NCBI RefSeq assembly: GCF_963676935.1
Contig: NZ_OY781470.1
Location: 2,018,680 to 2,082,679, forward strand
Length of the DNA stretch: 64,000 bases
DNA from: Halarcobacter sp.
Lineage (GTDB): Bacteria > Campylobacterota > Campylobacteria > Campylobacterales > Arcobacteraceae
Reading direction: 5' to 3'
Below, in pieces: positions 55,939 to 64,000 of this stretch. Under the pieces are notes generated by a model. The model was not told the origin of the DNA, searched no databases, and worked only from the letters and a program-made list of their open reading frames with translations. How positions within the stretch are numbered: the first letter of the stretch is position 1; the number at the start of each line of letters is the position of its first letter. Both the position numbers and the translations under genes were made by a program.

Positions 55939-57205
55939 GATTGATACTTCAACATTTAAAGTTTTATATATAGAAGATGAAGACTTGGCAAGGGAGAAAT
56001 TTGGTAAGTTTTTAAATAGAAGGTTTGGTGAAGTTGTTTTATGTGCAAATGGGGTTGAGGGGTTTATGAAATTCCAAGAATACTTCACAAAAGATTCTAA
56101 ATTTGATTTGATTATTAGTGATATAAATATGCCAAAAATGGATGGATTAGAAGTTTTAGATGGGATAAGACAATACGATACAGAAGTACCTGTAATATTA
56201 ATTACTGCGCGTTCAGAATCTGAACAAATGTTAAAAGCTATAAATCTACATGTAGAAAGTTATATTTTAAAACCTATTGATTTTGATGTAGTAAATATGA
56301 CTTTAGACAAAGTATCTAAAGATATTTATTATAAAAAAATGTTTGAAAAACAAAACCAAGAGATGGAAACATATCTAGAGATTATTGATCAAGAAGCTTT
56401 AGTTTCAAAAACAGATTCAAAAGGTAAAATAACTTTTGTAAATGATGGTTTTTGTGAAGTTTCTGGATATACAAGAGAAGAACTTATAGGAAATGCTCAT
56501 AATATTGTAAGACACCCAGATATTCCAAAAAATTTTTTTGAAGAGATGTGGGAAACTATAAAAAATGGTAATGTTTGGAATGGGATTCATAAAAACTTAG
56601 CAAAAGATGGAACAACTTATTTTGTAAACTCAAAAATATTTCCAATTTTTGAACTTGATAAAACTACTATTAAAGAATATATGGCAGTTAGATTTTTAGT
56701 AACTAATTTAGAGGAACAAAAAAGAGAAAGCCATAAAAATTTTTTAAGTCAATTGACAAATTTAAAGAAACTTATAAACTCTCTTACCAAAGAGAAAGAA
56801 ACTTTACAAAAAACTGTTAGAGACTTAGAGTTTAGAATTTCAGGCTTTGATGAGAAGTATAGAGTTAGTGAAGCAAAAAGAAAAGAGTTACACAGTCAAC
56901 TTGAAGCCTATGAAAAAAACAAATTAGAATACAATAAAATGGATTTAATGACTAAAAAAGATAAAACAAAACAATTTGAAGAGATATACAAATCATATAA
57001 TCAGTTAAAAGGTAAATTAAATAGAGCAGAAAAAGAGATAAAAGAGAAAGATAAACTATATCAAAGCAAAGTTGAACAAATCGATGATTTATTATCAAAA
57101 GAGATAAAACTTACAAAAAGAATTTCTGACTTAAAAGATTTAGTTACTAATCTTCAAAAAGAGAATACTCAAGTAATAAAAAACAAAAAGATTCTACCTT
57201 TTTAA
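55931..57205 (+). CDS. REC-PAS-coiled-coil protein without output domain
   Basis: The 424-residue protein has an intact receiver (Asp64 in LIISDINMP), a PAS domain at about 145-255 whose sequence NIVRHPDIPKNFFEEMW resembles the FAD-binding PAS of the aerotaxis receptor Aer, and a long charged coiled coil (about 262-420) to the end. No DNA-binding, kinase, GGDEF or methyl-accepting domain was found. It could act by protein-protein contact, for example as a scaffold in the phosphorelay. AAGGA precedes the ATG. Confidence 0.82.
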   Translation: MNEIDTSTFKVLYIEDEDLAREKFGKFLNRRFGEVVLCANGVEGFMKFQEYFTKDSKFDLIISDINMPKMDGLEVLDGIRQYDTEVPVILITARSESEQMLKAINLHVESYILKPIDFDVVNMTLDKVSKDIYYKKMFEKQNQEMETYLEIIDQEALVSKTDSKGKITFVNDGFCEVSGYTREELIGNAHNIVRHPDIPKNFFEEMWETIKNGNVWNGIHKNLAKDGTTYFVNSKIFPIFELDKTTIKEYMAVRFLVTNLEEQKRESHKNFLSQLTNLKKLINSLTKEKETLQKTVRDLEFRISGFDEKYRVSEAKRKELHSQLEAYEKNKLEYNKMDLMTKKDKTKQFEEIYKSYNQLKGKLNRAEKEIKEKDKLYQSKVEQIDDLLSKEIKLTKRISDLKDLVTNLQKENTQVIKNKKILPF

Positions 57206-57206
57206 A

Positions 57207-58763
57207 TCATTTTGGCAAGATTATCTCAAATCTTGCCCCAAATTCAGCTTCTCTAACTTTTAATTTACCATGCATACTTTTTTCAACAATTATTTTTGAC
57301 ATATATAGCCCTATTCCTGTTCCATCACTATCATCTTTTGTTGTAAAGTAAGGTTCAAAGATTTTTGATTTTGGTTCAATTTTTATTCCTCCACCATTAT
57401 CTTCAATATAAATTATTACCCTATCCTCCTGATCAATAATTGCATCTATTTTTATCCAAGGATTCTCAACATTATTCTCAATTAATACGTCTTTTGCATT
57501 GCTAATTATATTTAAAATAACTTGTTGAAACTCATTTAAATAAGTATTTAAAACCACCTCATTGTCTATACAAATTGTAATATTTATATTGTTATTTGAT
57601 AAAGAGCTAGAGATAATAGTCATAATAGAATCCATAGCAATTTTTAAACTAAATTTTTCTTTCTCTTTTTTGGGCATAAAGAAATTTCTAAAATCATCAA
57701 TAGTATGAGACATATATTCTAAAACAGCATCAGCCTCTTTAGATTTCTTTTTCATTAACTCTTCATCTAATTGACCTAAATTGTATTTAAACTTTATAAA
57801 CATAAATATTGTTGATAACTCAGATAAAGGTTGTCTCCATTGATGAGCTATATTTGAAATCATTTCACCAAGTGCTATAAACTTTGATTTTTGTACTAAA
57901 AGTTGTTCATGTTCTCTATTTTTATCTATCTCTTCCTCAACTCTTTTTTCTAAAGTTTCATTTAACTCTTTTAAAGCTTTAGATTTTGATTGTACACTTT
58001 TTTTATAACGCTTTAATACCTCATCTATCTTTTGTGAGACTATAATAGAAATAACTATTGCCATTGATAAAAATAGTAAAAATAGTAAAATATTTTGAAA
58101 AACTTGATTTTGAACTCTTTTAGTTAAATGCTCTTTGTTTTTTGCAATCTCTTTTTCTATATCATCAACATAAACACCAACTGCTATAACCCAATTCCAT
58201 CTTGGGAAATATTTAAAATATGAAAGTTTTTGTCTTGCTTCATTTGTATAAACTTTATTATATGAATATTCTGTGTATGATTCACCAAAAATTCTTATTT
58301 CATTCATAAACTCTTCTCTAAATCTTTTGCCATTAGTATCTTCATAGTTTGTAGAGATCGGTTTTCCTAAAAGATCTGGACGATTTGGATTTACTAAAAG
58401 TTTTGCAAAATTATCTCCACCATTCATATTCAAAATTTCATAAACAAAGATATAATTACTTTTATCTCTATCAAAAGTAATATTGTTTAAAAGTCTTACT
58501 GTATCTGCTTTTAATTCAGTTTCATCCTCATCACTTTTTGTTGCATTATAATTTATAATATCAATAATAGTATTTATCTCTTTTTTCAAAATACTTTTTT
58601 GACTTCTATATTGATCTTGTACTGACTTTTCCATTTGTCTTTCAAAATCTTCATAAGTATTTTTAACATAAAAATATGAGATTAAAAATATCATTGTACT
58701 CATAATAATAATGAAAATATAAATTATCATTTTTGAGATATTTTTTTCTGTAATAAACTTCAC
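57207..58763 (-). CDS. Membrane histidine kinase with periplasmic Cache sensor domain
   Basis: The 518-residue protein has membrane helices at about 12-32 and 222-243 flanking a periplasmic single Cache domain (YIFVYEILNMNGG, LLGKP, and PRWNWVIAVGVYVDDIE), then a coiled coil, the H-box NIAHQWRQPL with His307, and ATPase boxes NIISNAKDV, DNGGGI and GTGIGLYM. Cache domains bind small extracellular ligands such as acids and amino acids. The start is a GTG with GGAAG ahead. It diverges from the regulator at 58825 and is its probable partner. A 9-bp hairpin (57214-57237) lies within its 3' end. Confidence 0.92.
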   Translation of the reverse strand: MKFITEKNISKMIIYIFIIIMSTMIFLISYFYVKNTYEDFERQMEKSVQDQYRSQKSILKKEINTIIDIINYNATKSDEDETELKADTVRLLNNITFDRDKSNYIFVYEILNMNGGDNFAKLLVNPNRPDLLGKPISTNYEDTNGKRFREEFMNEIRIFGESYTEYSYNKVYTNEARQKLSYFKYFPRWNWVIAVGVYVDDIEKEIAKNKEHLTKRVQNQVFQNILLFLLFLSMAIVISIIVSQKIDEVLKRYKKSVQSKSKALKELNETLEKRVEEEIDKNREHEQLLVQKSKFIALGEMISNIAHQWRQPLSELSTIFMFIKFKYNLGQLDEELMKKKSKEADAVLEYMSHTIDDFRNFFMPKKEKEKFSLKIAMDSIMTIISSSLSNNNINITICIDNEVVLNTYLNEFQQVILNIISNAKDVLIENNVENPWIKIDAIIDQEDRVIIYIEDNGGGIKIEPKSKIFEPYFTTKDDSDGTGIGLYMSKIIVEKSMHGKLKVREAEFGARFEIILPK

Positions 58764-58824
58764 TTCAACTTCCGTAAAATGGTTTTTTGTTATGATACCA
58801 ATATCTTTATTAATAAGGCTTTTT

Positions 58825-59508
58825 ATGGATAAAACAATAATATCAAAACTTAGTAGCTTTTCTGTTCTGTATGTAGAAGATGAAGAGGGGATCAGAAATA
58901 ATATTTATGAAATCTTAAGACACCTTTTTAAAAAAACATTTCTTGCTAAAAATGCAAAAGAAGCATTTAATATGTACGAATCCAATAAACCTGATTTAAT
59001 CATTACAGATATAAAAATGCCAAATGAAACAGGGATCGATTTAATAAAAAGAATTAGAAAAAGAGATAGTAAAGTTAGAGTAATAATAACTTCAGCTCAC
59101 ACAGATTTAAACTATATGTTAGATGCAACCGAACTTCATCTTGTTAAATATATTATTAAACCTATTACAGAAGACAAACTTGATGCGGCATTTGAAGCAT
59201 TTATTAAAAGTTATGATGATTCAAAAATCTTTAACCTAAAAGAGGGTTGGCTTTTTGATGCAAGTAAGTCTATTATACAAAATGAAAATACAGAATTTAA
59301 ACTAACAAAAAAAGAGAATCAATTTTTAAAACTTCTAATTAAGAAAAATAGAATTATAACTTATGAAGAGATGGAAAATGTTATTTGGAATGAAGATAAT
59401 ATAATGACTCCAAATGCAATGAGACTTTTTATTAAAAACTTTAGAAAAAAACTACCAAATGATGTACTTAGAAATGTACAAGGAACAGGATACAGATTAG
59501 TTCTGTAA
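58825..59508 (+). CDS. OmpR-family response regulator
   Basis: From the ATG at 58825 (ATAAGG six bases ahead) the protein has 227 residues; an ATG at 58792 would add 11 residues but has no ribosome-binding site. The receiver is intact (VLYVEDE, Asp62 in LIITDIKMP, Lys112), and a winged-helix domain follows (about 135-227, with LTKKENQFLKLLIKK and NVQGTGYRLVL). Divergent from the Cache kinase with only about 60 bases between, it is very likely its cognate regulator. It converges on and overlaps the EI24 gene by 12 bases. Confidence 0.9.
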   Translation: MDKTIISKLSSFSVLYVEDEEGIRNNIYEILRHLFKKTFLAKNAKEAFNMYESNKPDLIITDIKMPNETGIDLIKRIRKRDSKVRVIITSAHTDLNYMLDATELHLVKYIIKPITEDKLDAAFEAFIKSYDDSKIFNLKEGWLFDASKSIIQNENTEFKLTKKENQFLKLLIKKNRIITYEEMENVIWNEDNIMTPNAMRLFIKNFRKKLPNDVLRNVQGTGYRLVL

Positions 59509-60330
59509 TCCTTGTTCGATTAAATCCTTATCATTTTTAATATCTCTTATTTTATTTAGTTCTTGAAAATATCCATGTCCTAAATATATTATAAAAAATA
59601 CAGCAGAAAAAAGCATTAAAGATGGAATCATAGATAAGAAATATAATAAAAGTGTTCTAAATCTAAAACTATTAGCTTTTTTATAATGTATATATTTATA
59701 CTGTTCTTCTGTTAAGATTGTTGAAGCAACATCATAATTTAACATTTTATGAAAAAAATAGTAAAAAGGTAAATTAATAGCCACAATATTTACTAAAGGT
59801 ATAAAATATAAGGGTATAAAAAGAATAAAAAGAAACAGCATTATAATCAAACTTTTAATAGCAATAAAGATTGGACTTAGAAGGGAACCAAAACCATTAA
59901 TCTCTAAATGTGCATAATGCCTTTTATGAATCACATTTAAAATCATTGGTGTTAAAAATCCAATAATCATTACAGTAAGAAAAACTGAAAACATCATAAT
60001 AAAAATTGTCCCTACTGTATAAAGTAGAAATCCAACTAACCAAGAAGTAATAGAGTATTTAAATAAAAATGCCATTAATGAAGTTATCCAAATAAAATAA
60101 AAAGGGGCATTTTCATCAATCATTACATCTTGACCATTTTGTGTTTGTTGAATATAAATCTCTAAAGAATCAAAACCATAACCTGCAGCTGTGTAAAACA
60201 TTATTAACATAATAATTAATGTAAAAAACAAAGGTAAAATAGCAATTTTAAGCATTGGTTTTGTAAAAAAATCTTTTATACTTAAAGCAATAATCTCACC
60301 CTCTAACAAATTTTTATCTTTATTAATCAA
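59497..60330 (-). CDS. EI24/CysZ-like membrane protein
   Basis: I place the start at the TTG at 60330 because AGGAG lies just ahead and it nests in the upstream TTTGATTAA end; the ATG at 60393 would force a 71-base overlap. The 277-residue protein has five or six membrane segments and matches the EI24 domain (IIALSIKDFFTKPMLKIAILPL, FLTPMILNVIHKRHY, PLYFIPLVNIVAINLPFYYFFHKMLNYDVAS). In proteobacteria this family includes CysZ, a sulfate importer, but most members are uncharacterised. It is the last gene of the kinase-radical-SAM operon. Confidence 0.78.
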   Translation of the reverse strand: MINKDKNLLEGEIIALSIKDFFTKPMLKIAILPLFFTLIIMLIMFYTAAGYGFDSLEIYIQQTQNGQDVMIDENAPFYFIWITSLMAFLFKYSITSWLVGFLLYTVGTIFIMMFSVFLTVMIIGFLTPMILNVIHKRHYAHLEINGFGSLLSPIFIAIKSLIIMLFLFILFIPLYFIPLVNIVAINLPFYYFFHKMLNYDVASTILTEEQYKYIHYKKANSFRFRTLLLYFLSMIPSLMLFSAVFFIIYLGHGYFQELNKIRDIKNDKDLIEQGLQN

Positions 60331-61195
60331 ATCTTCTCCTATAATCACATTTCTGACAAAGTTCTTCAATAACCTTACCATTTTTAAATCCATTTTGAAT
60401 ATCTTTAACTCTTTTAGTATTTAAAATATCAGATATTTTATCATTATTTATATTACCTAAATTGATTATACCATCCTTATCTAAACAACAAGGGACAACA
60501 TCTCCACTACTTAAAATCCCAAAGTGAGAATCTAATCCATAACACTTTCCAGTATTTGAGATAAAATCATTACTTAAATCTGGCCATTCAAAATAATCAT
60601 CAAAATTAAAAAACACCATTCTTGCTATTTTTATATTTTTAGGTCTATTTTTATATATCTCTTCAATATCAAGATTTAAAGAAAACTTTTTATTTATTTT
60701 TTCAAAAACACTTCTATTAAACTCTTTTGCACTCATAGAATCATCTAAATTCCAAATTCTTAAATTAATAAAAAAATGTTGTTTTTTATTAATAGCATAA
60801 TCTAGAAAATCTAAAATAGGTTTTAAATACTCATCTAAACTTTTTTTATGAGAGTTTGCATTATATGAATTTATAGAAAAATTAATCTGCTTTATAGCTT
60901 GATGCATCAAAGTATCAAAATGACCTTCTTCTAAGTTATTAGCAGTAGTTGTTATATTAACTTTTAAATCTGACTCAAAACTTATATCTAAATATTTTTC
61001 AAGATTACTTATTACTAAAGGATCTCCTACTATATGATATGCTAACTCTTTAGTAATATTTTTTAATTGTGTATTAATATTTTTGAAAACATCTAAAGAC
61101 ATTGTTTTATTAGGTAATATTTTTGGTGGACAAAAACTACATTTAAGATTACATATATTTGTTATTTCAATATATACTTTTCTAAATTTTTTTAT
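60323..61195 (-). CDS. Radical SAM/SPASM protein with non-canonical start codon
   Basis: The first ATG (61102) lies after the radical SAM motif, so it cannot be the true start. Upstream in the same open frame is KVYIEITNICNLKCSFCPPK, with the [4Fe-4S]-binding CX3CX2C at Cys15, Cys19 and Cys22 counted from an ATA at 61195. A stop (TAA at 61210) bounds the frame, and no ATG, GTG or TTG lies between. AGGA at 61205-61202 fits initiation at ATA 61195 or ATT 61198. The C-terminal SPASM-like cysteines (Cys-Cys in VVPCCLD, and LCQKCDYRRRF) are intact. It probably modifies a peptide or protein; target unknown. Confidence 0.75.
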   Translation of the reverse strand: MKKFRKVYIEITNICNLKCSFCPPKILPNKTMSLDVFKNINTQLKNITKELAYHIVGDPLVISNLEKYLDISFESDLKVNITTTANNLEEGHFDTLMHQAIKQINFSINSYNANSHKKSLDEYLKPILDFLDYAINKKQHFFINLRIWNLDDSMSAKEFNRSVFEKINKKFSLNLDIEEIYKNRPKNIKIARMVFFNFDDYFEWPDLSNDFISNTGKCYGLDSHFGILSSGDVVPCCLDKDGIINLGNINNDKISDILNTKRVKDIQNGFKNGKVIEELCQKCDYRRRFD

Positions 61196-61203
61196 AATAA
61201 TTC

Positions 61204-61746
61204 CTATTTAAGTAAATATGGTAAGTCTCTTTTTAAAGACTCTAGTAGATCTTCATTTATAAAGAATCTAGCATACTCTTCAGTTTTATTTTTGTAAGCA
61301 AATGCACAAATATATCTATTTCTTCTAAGTAGTTCTAAACTTTCTTCTAAAGCAACTTTAATATCATCATCACTATTTTTATAATATTCATATATAGCGT
61401 TCAAAGGTTCTTCATAATTTGTGTCTTTAAAAAATACAACATTGTCTTCTAAAAATTCAATTACATTTTCATCATTTGATTTTATATTTAAAAAGGCTTG
61501 TTTAATATCATCCATTCGTAAATCAAATTTATAGCCTAATAAAAGTAGTTCTTTAAAATTTGATATACTATTTTTTTGAAAATAATATTGTAAAAGAAGT
61601 TTTAAATAATGATCTTTAACATCATCATCAAAATTTTCTATATACTCTAAAACATAATCAACATCATCTATTTTTTCATCTTCTAATAAAGATTTATGTA
61701 TCATACTAACTTGTGCTAATATTTCATGTAATCTATCATCCATCAA
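61204..61746 (-). CDS. Hypothetical acidic helical protein
   Basis: The 180-residue protein is acidic, without membrane segments or recognised motifs. The predicted content is mostly helix, with repeated short acidic helices reminiscent of tetratricopeptide or HEAT-like folds but without a clear repeat. It overlaps the kinase gene upstream by 11 bases and ends eight bases before the probable start of the radical SAM gene, so it belongs to their operon. I cannot assign a function; a substrate or partner of the radical SAM protein is possible. Confidence 0.6.
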   Translation of the reverse strand: MMDDRLHEILAQVSMIHKSLLEDEKIDDVDYVLEYIENFDDDVKDHYLKLLLQYYFQKNSISNFKELLLLGYKFDLRMDDIKQAFLNIKSNDENVIEFLEDNVVFFKDTNYEEPLNAIYEYYKNSDDDIKVALEESLELLRRNRYICAFAYKNKTEEYARFFINEDLLESLKRDLPYLLK

Positions 61747-63328
61747 TTTCCTTTTTTGTATCTAAAGGCAACTTTATACTAAAGCATGCACCTTTATAAA
61801 CTTTATTTTCATACTCTAATAGTTCATTTCTTACATCGATTTGTCCATGTAGATGTTTTACAATATTGTTTGACATATAAAGACCTATTCCTGTACCGTG
61901 ATATCTATGTTTAGTTGTAAAATATGGCTCAAATATTCTATCTATTATTTTTTCACTAATTCCACCACCACTATCTTTTATTTCTAAGATTATAAAAGTT
62001 TCATCTGTATAAAATCTAATAGCAATTATCTTCTTATTTTTCTTTTTTATCAACTCATCCACAGCATTACTTATAATATTTAAAAGCACTTGAAGAAACT
62101 CATTTTCATACGTAAACAGTTTCATATCTTCTATATCTAAAGTAAAAATTATAGAAAGCTGATTGAAACGAGATTTTATAAGTTTTATAGCACTTTGAAC
62201 TAAATCTCTAATCTCAAAAAGATTTTTCTCTTTATCTGGTTTAAAAAAATTCCTAAAATCATCGATAGTTTTTGATAAGTATTGTACTTGTTCATGTATT
62301 GTATTTAATCCTGAACTTAACAACTCTTTATCTAAAACACCTTGTTCATTTTGTAAAATCATACCACTAGAAAGTACAGAAACTGCAGATAAAGGTTGTC
62401 TCCACTGATGAGCAATGTTTTCTATCATTTCACCCATAGCAGCCATTTTTGATTGTTTTTTCATCATTGTTTCGTATTCAATCAACTCTTTTTTGGCTTT
62501 GGATATCTCTTGCTGAAGTGTTCTGTTATACTCTTTTAATTTTATATTTAATTCTTCTTTCTCTTTTTCTATCTCTATTCTTTCTCTAATATCTCTTGAA
62601 ATTGCAGTAACAAAATTTGCATCCAAATAGTTTTTTAAATGTAAAGAGCTTTCAACTGGTATTTCAGTTCCATTTTTACTTTTATATATACCAAAAGTAA
62701 TTAAATTTTTTTTCTCTTCTAGCCTTCTAAAAACCTCAGGTATATCTATTTTTTGACTTCCTTCAAAGGGTTTTCTTATTTCACTAATCTTTTTACTTTT
62801 TAATTCTGCTAAACTATAACCTAAACTTTTACAAACTTTTTCATTTGCAAACTCTATCATCTCATTTTCTTTATTAATCAAAAAAATCATATCACTTGAA
62901 GAGTTAATTAGTTCAAAATATAAATTTATTTTTTGTGTTCTTTCTAATCTATTGGTAATATCTTTTACATACGAAATAACATATTCTTTGGAATCAATTA
63001 TTTTAAATTTTGATACAACCTCAACAGGGAAAACTTCTCCTGTTTTTTTTCTATGAGAAGTCTCAATTATATTTGAGTTTTCTATAAATTCATTATTCTT
63101 AAAACTATTTAAAGCATTTATATACTTCTCTTTGCTATTGAAATTTACATCAATATCCCAAAGCTTTAATTCTAATAACTCTTCTAAACTATAACCTAAA
63201 CAGTCTAAGGCATTATCATTTGCGAATACAAAACTACCCTCTTTATCTATCCAATATATTGCTTGATTTGACAAAGCAAATGATGATTTTAAAATTTCAT
63301 TACGATTTTTTTCTAAAAAATTGGTCAT
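61736..63328 (-). CDS. Soluble histidine kinase with two PAS domains
   Basis: The 530-residue protein has two PAS domains (about 12-125 and 135-250), a coiled coil, the H-box NIAHQWRQPL with His307, and ATPase boxes NIISNAVDE, DSGGGI and GTGIGLYM. There is no membrane segment, so it senses a cytoplasmic signal such as redox state or a ligand. It heads the operon with the hypothetical, radical SAM and EI24 genes, and has no response regulator directly beside it. It diverges from the NUDIX gene. Confidence 0.9.
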   Translation of the reverse strand: MTNFLEKNRNEILKSSFALSNQAIYWIDKEGSFVFANDNALDCLGYSLEELLELKLWDIDVNFNSKEKYINALNSFKNNEFIENSNIIETSHRKKTGEVFPVEVVSKFKIIDSKEYVISYVKDITNRLERTQKINLYFELINSSSDMIFLINKENEMIEFANEKVCKSLGYSLAELKSKKISEIRKPFEGSQKIDIPEVFRRLEEKKNLITFGIYKSKNGTEIPVESSLHLKNYLDANFVTAISRDIRERIEIEKEKEELNIKLKEYNRTLQQEISKAKKELIEYETMMKKQSKMAAMGEMIENIAHQWRQPLSAVSVLSSGMILQNEQGVLDKELLSSGLNTIHEQVQYLSKTIDDFRNFFKPDKEKNLFEIRDLVQSAIKLIKSRFNQLSIIFTLDIEDMKLFTYENEFLQVLLNIISNAVDELIKKKNKKIIAIRFYTDETFIILEIKDSGGGISEKIIDRIFEPYFTTKHRYHGTGIGLYMSNNIVKHLHGQIDVRNELLEYENKVYKGACFSIKLPLDTKKEIDG

Positions 63329-63430
63329 TATAAAAATATCTTTTCTCTAATTTGAAAATGATTTTATATAACTTAAAATTAAAAATAGTTAAATACTGCT
63401 ATTATTAAACATCTAAAAGAAGGCATTTTT

Positions 63431-63847
63431 ATGATTGAGACCCCTTATTTAACAACAGATGGAATTATTGAACTTTATAATGAAGATAAGTTTTTAGGCA
63501 TTGTTTTAATAGAAAGACTTAATGAACCTCATGGTCTAGCACTTCCTGGAGGGTTTGTTGATATTGGAGAAAGTGTAGAAAATGCACTAATTAGAGAGAT
63601 GAAAGAGGAAACCTCTTTAGATGTAAAAATCTCTAGATTACAAAATATCTATTCAGAACCAAGTAGAGACCCTAGATTTCATACGGTATCAGCAGTATAT
63701 GTATGTAAAGCAGAAGGAATACCAAGAGCATGTGATGATGCAAAAGAGGTTTTTATTTATAAATTAGATGAAATACCACTTGAGAAACTAGTATTTGACC
63801 ATAGAAAAATTATTGAAGATTATATAAAAAATAATCAGATTAAATAA
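63431..63847 (+). CDS. NUDIX hydrolase
   Basis: The 138-residue protein carries the NUDIX box GGFVDIGESVENALIREMKEE (residues 37-57), here with GX5EX7REXKEE; together with LPGG ahead of it this is a normal active site. An ADP-ribose pyrophosphatase or a related nucleoside-diphosphate hydrolase is likely. GAAGG lies ahead of the ATG. It precedes an EamA transporter gene by 45 bases and may share a transcript with it. Confidence 0.88.
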   Translation: MIETPYLTTDGIIELYNEDKFLGIVLIERLNEPHGLALPGGFVDIGESVENALIREMKEETSLDVKISRLQNIYSEPSRDPRFHTVSAVYVCKAEGIPRACDDAKEVFIYKLDEIPLEKLVFDHRKIIEDYIKNNQIK

Positions 63848-63892
63848 ATATTAAAGATTATTGATTAAAATTCACCTTTTAAAAGGTACTTT

Positions 63893-64000
63893 ATGAAATC
63901 TCAAAATAAAGCATATAAATATGCACTTATTGCAGTTTTTTTCTGGTCTACAGTTGCAGCTGTATTTAAAATTGCACTTTTAACTTTAAATCCTATAACT
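63893..64000 (+). CDS. EamA/DMT-family transporter, partial
   Basis: Only the first 36 codons are in the window. They encode MKSQNKAYKYALIAVFFWST and then a hydrophobic helix with FKIALLTLNPIT, the usual first segment of EamA drug/metabolite transporters (W-S/G-T motif). AAAAGG, part of a short palindrome CCTTTTAAAAGG, lies just ahead of the ATG. The rest runs off the right edge. Confidence 0.7.
   Translation, partial: MKSQNKAYKYALIAVFFWSTVAAVFKIALLTLNPIT

Noticed and set aside
57214-57237. 9-bp hairpin GGCAAGATT/AATCTTGCC between convergent genes
   Set aside because: It lies inside the end of the kinase coding region and has no U-tract on the plus strand, so I do not call it a terminator, though it may contribute to transcript ends.
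63875-63886. CCTTTTAAAAGG palindrome before the EamA gene
   Set aside because: It has no loop and contains the ribosome-binding site; too short to call a regulatory element.

Overview
The window is AT-rich, tightly packed bacterial DNA, very probably from a Campylobacterota species and most likely Arcobacteraceae. That placement is inferred from the low GC, the many histidine kinases with the H-box AHQWRQPL, and the companion genes (waaC-lpxL, gltBD, DctPQM). No 16S rRNA, tRNA, CRISPR array or insertion sequence was seen. No gene-free gap exceeds about 232 bases.

Region 1 (1-41233) is a surface-polysaccharide and LPS locus in three blocks. The left block (minus strand, 1-11806) holds an ABC polysaccharide exporter (ATPase cut by the window edge, plus permease), GDP-mannose genes (manC, manB), cysQ and ugd. 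It also holds an LPS-core cluster: waaF, a glycosidase-like protein, a second GT9 transferase, a WaaE-like GT2, a GDSL hydrolase, a Kdo-kinase-like protein and another GT2. The middle block (plus strand, 11884-24403) carries rmlA, rmlC, rmlD and rmlB for dTDP-L-rhamnose and an fdtA/GNAT/fdtB set for a dTDP-3-acylamino-3,6-dideoxyhexose, with five or six glycosyltransferases. The third block (minus strand, 24400-35208) encodes an O-antigen ligase/polymerase, an AlgI-like MBOAT acyltransferase and three paralogous membrane-anchored SGNH proteins, so the glycan is probably O-acylated. It continues into lpxL, waaC, ppx/gppA and a ferredoxin. The predicted glycan contains rhamnose, mannose-derived sugar, glucuronic acid and a 3-N-acyl deoxyhexose. 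gltD and gltB (35417-41233) follow.

Region 2 (41446-48839) is metabolism and transport: a TRAP C4-dicarboxylate-type transporter with two tandem substrate-binding proteins (one periplasmic, one probable lipoprotein), an L-lactate dehydrogenase-like enzyme with unusual cofactor-site residues, MntP, a ZIP transporter, and two small hypothetical proteins.

Region 3 (48883-63328) is a dense signalling island: four histidine kinases, three OmpR-type regulators (one with a degenerate receiver), a FIST sensor protein, an HD-GYP phosphodiesterase, and a REC-PAS-coiled-coil protein with no output domain. An operon behind the last kinase encodes an unknown protein, a SPASM radical-SAM enzyme with no usable ATG/GTG/TTG start, and an EI24/CysZ-like membrane protein. 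The HD-GYP gene and one regulator diverge from a strikingly symmetric promoter region (54371-54458). The right edge has a NUDIX hydrolase and the start of an EamA transporter.

Recurring sequence-level themes are heavy translational coupling with 1-23 base overlaps, frequent TTG starts (three of them nested inside the upstream gene's TTTGATTAA end), and long inverted repeats at gene junctions.
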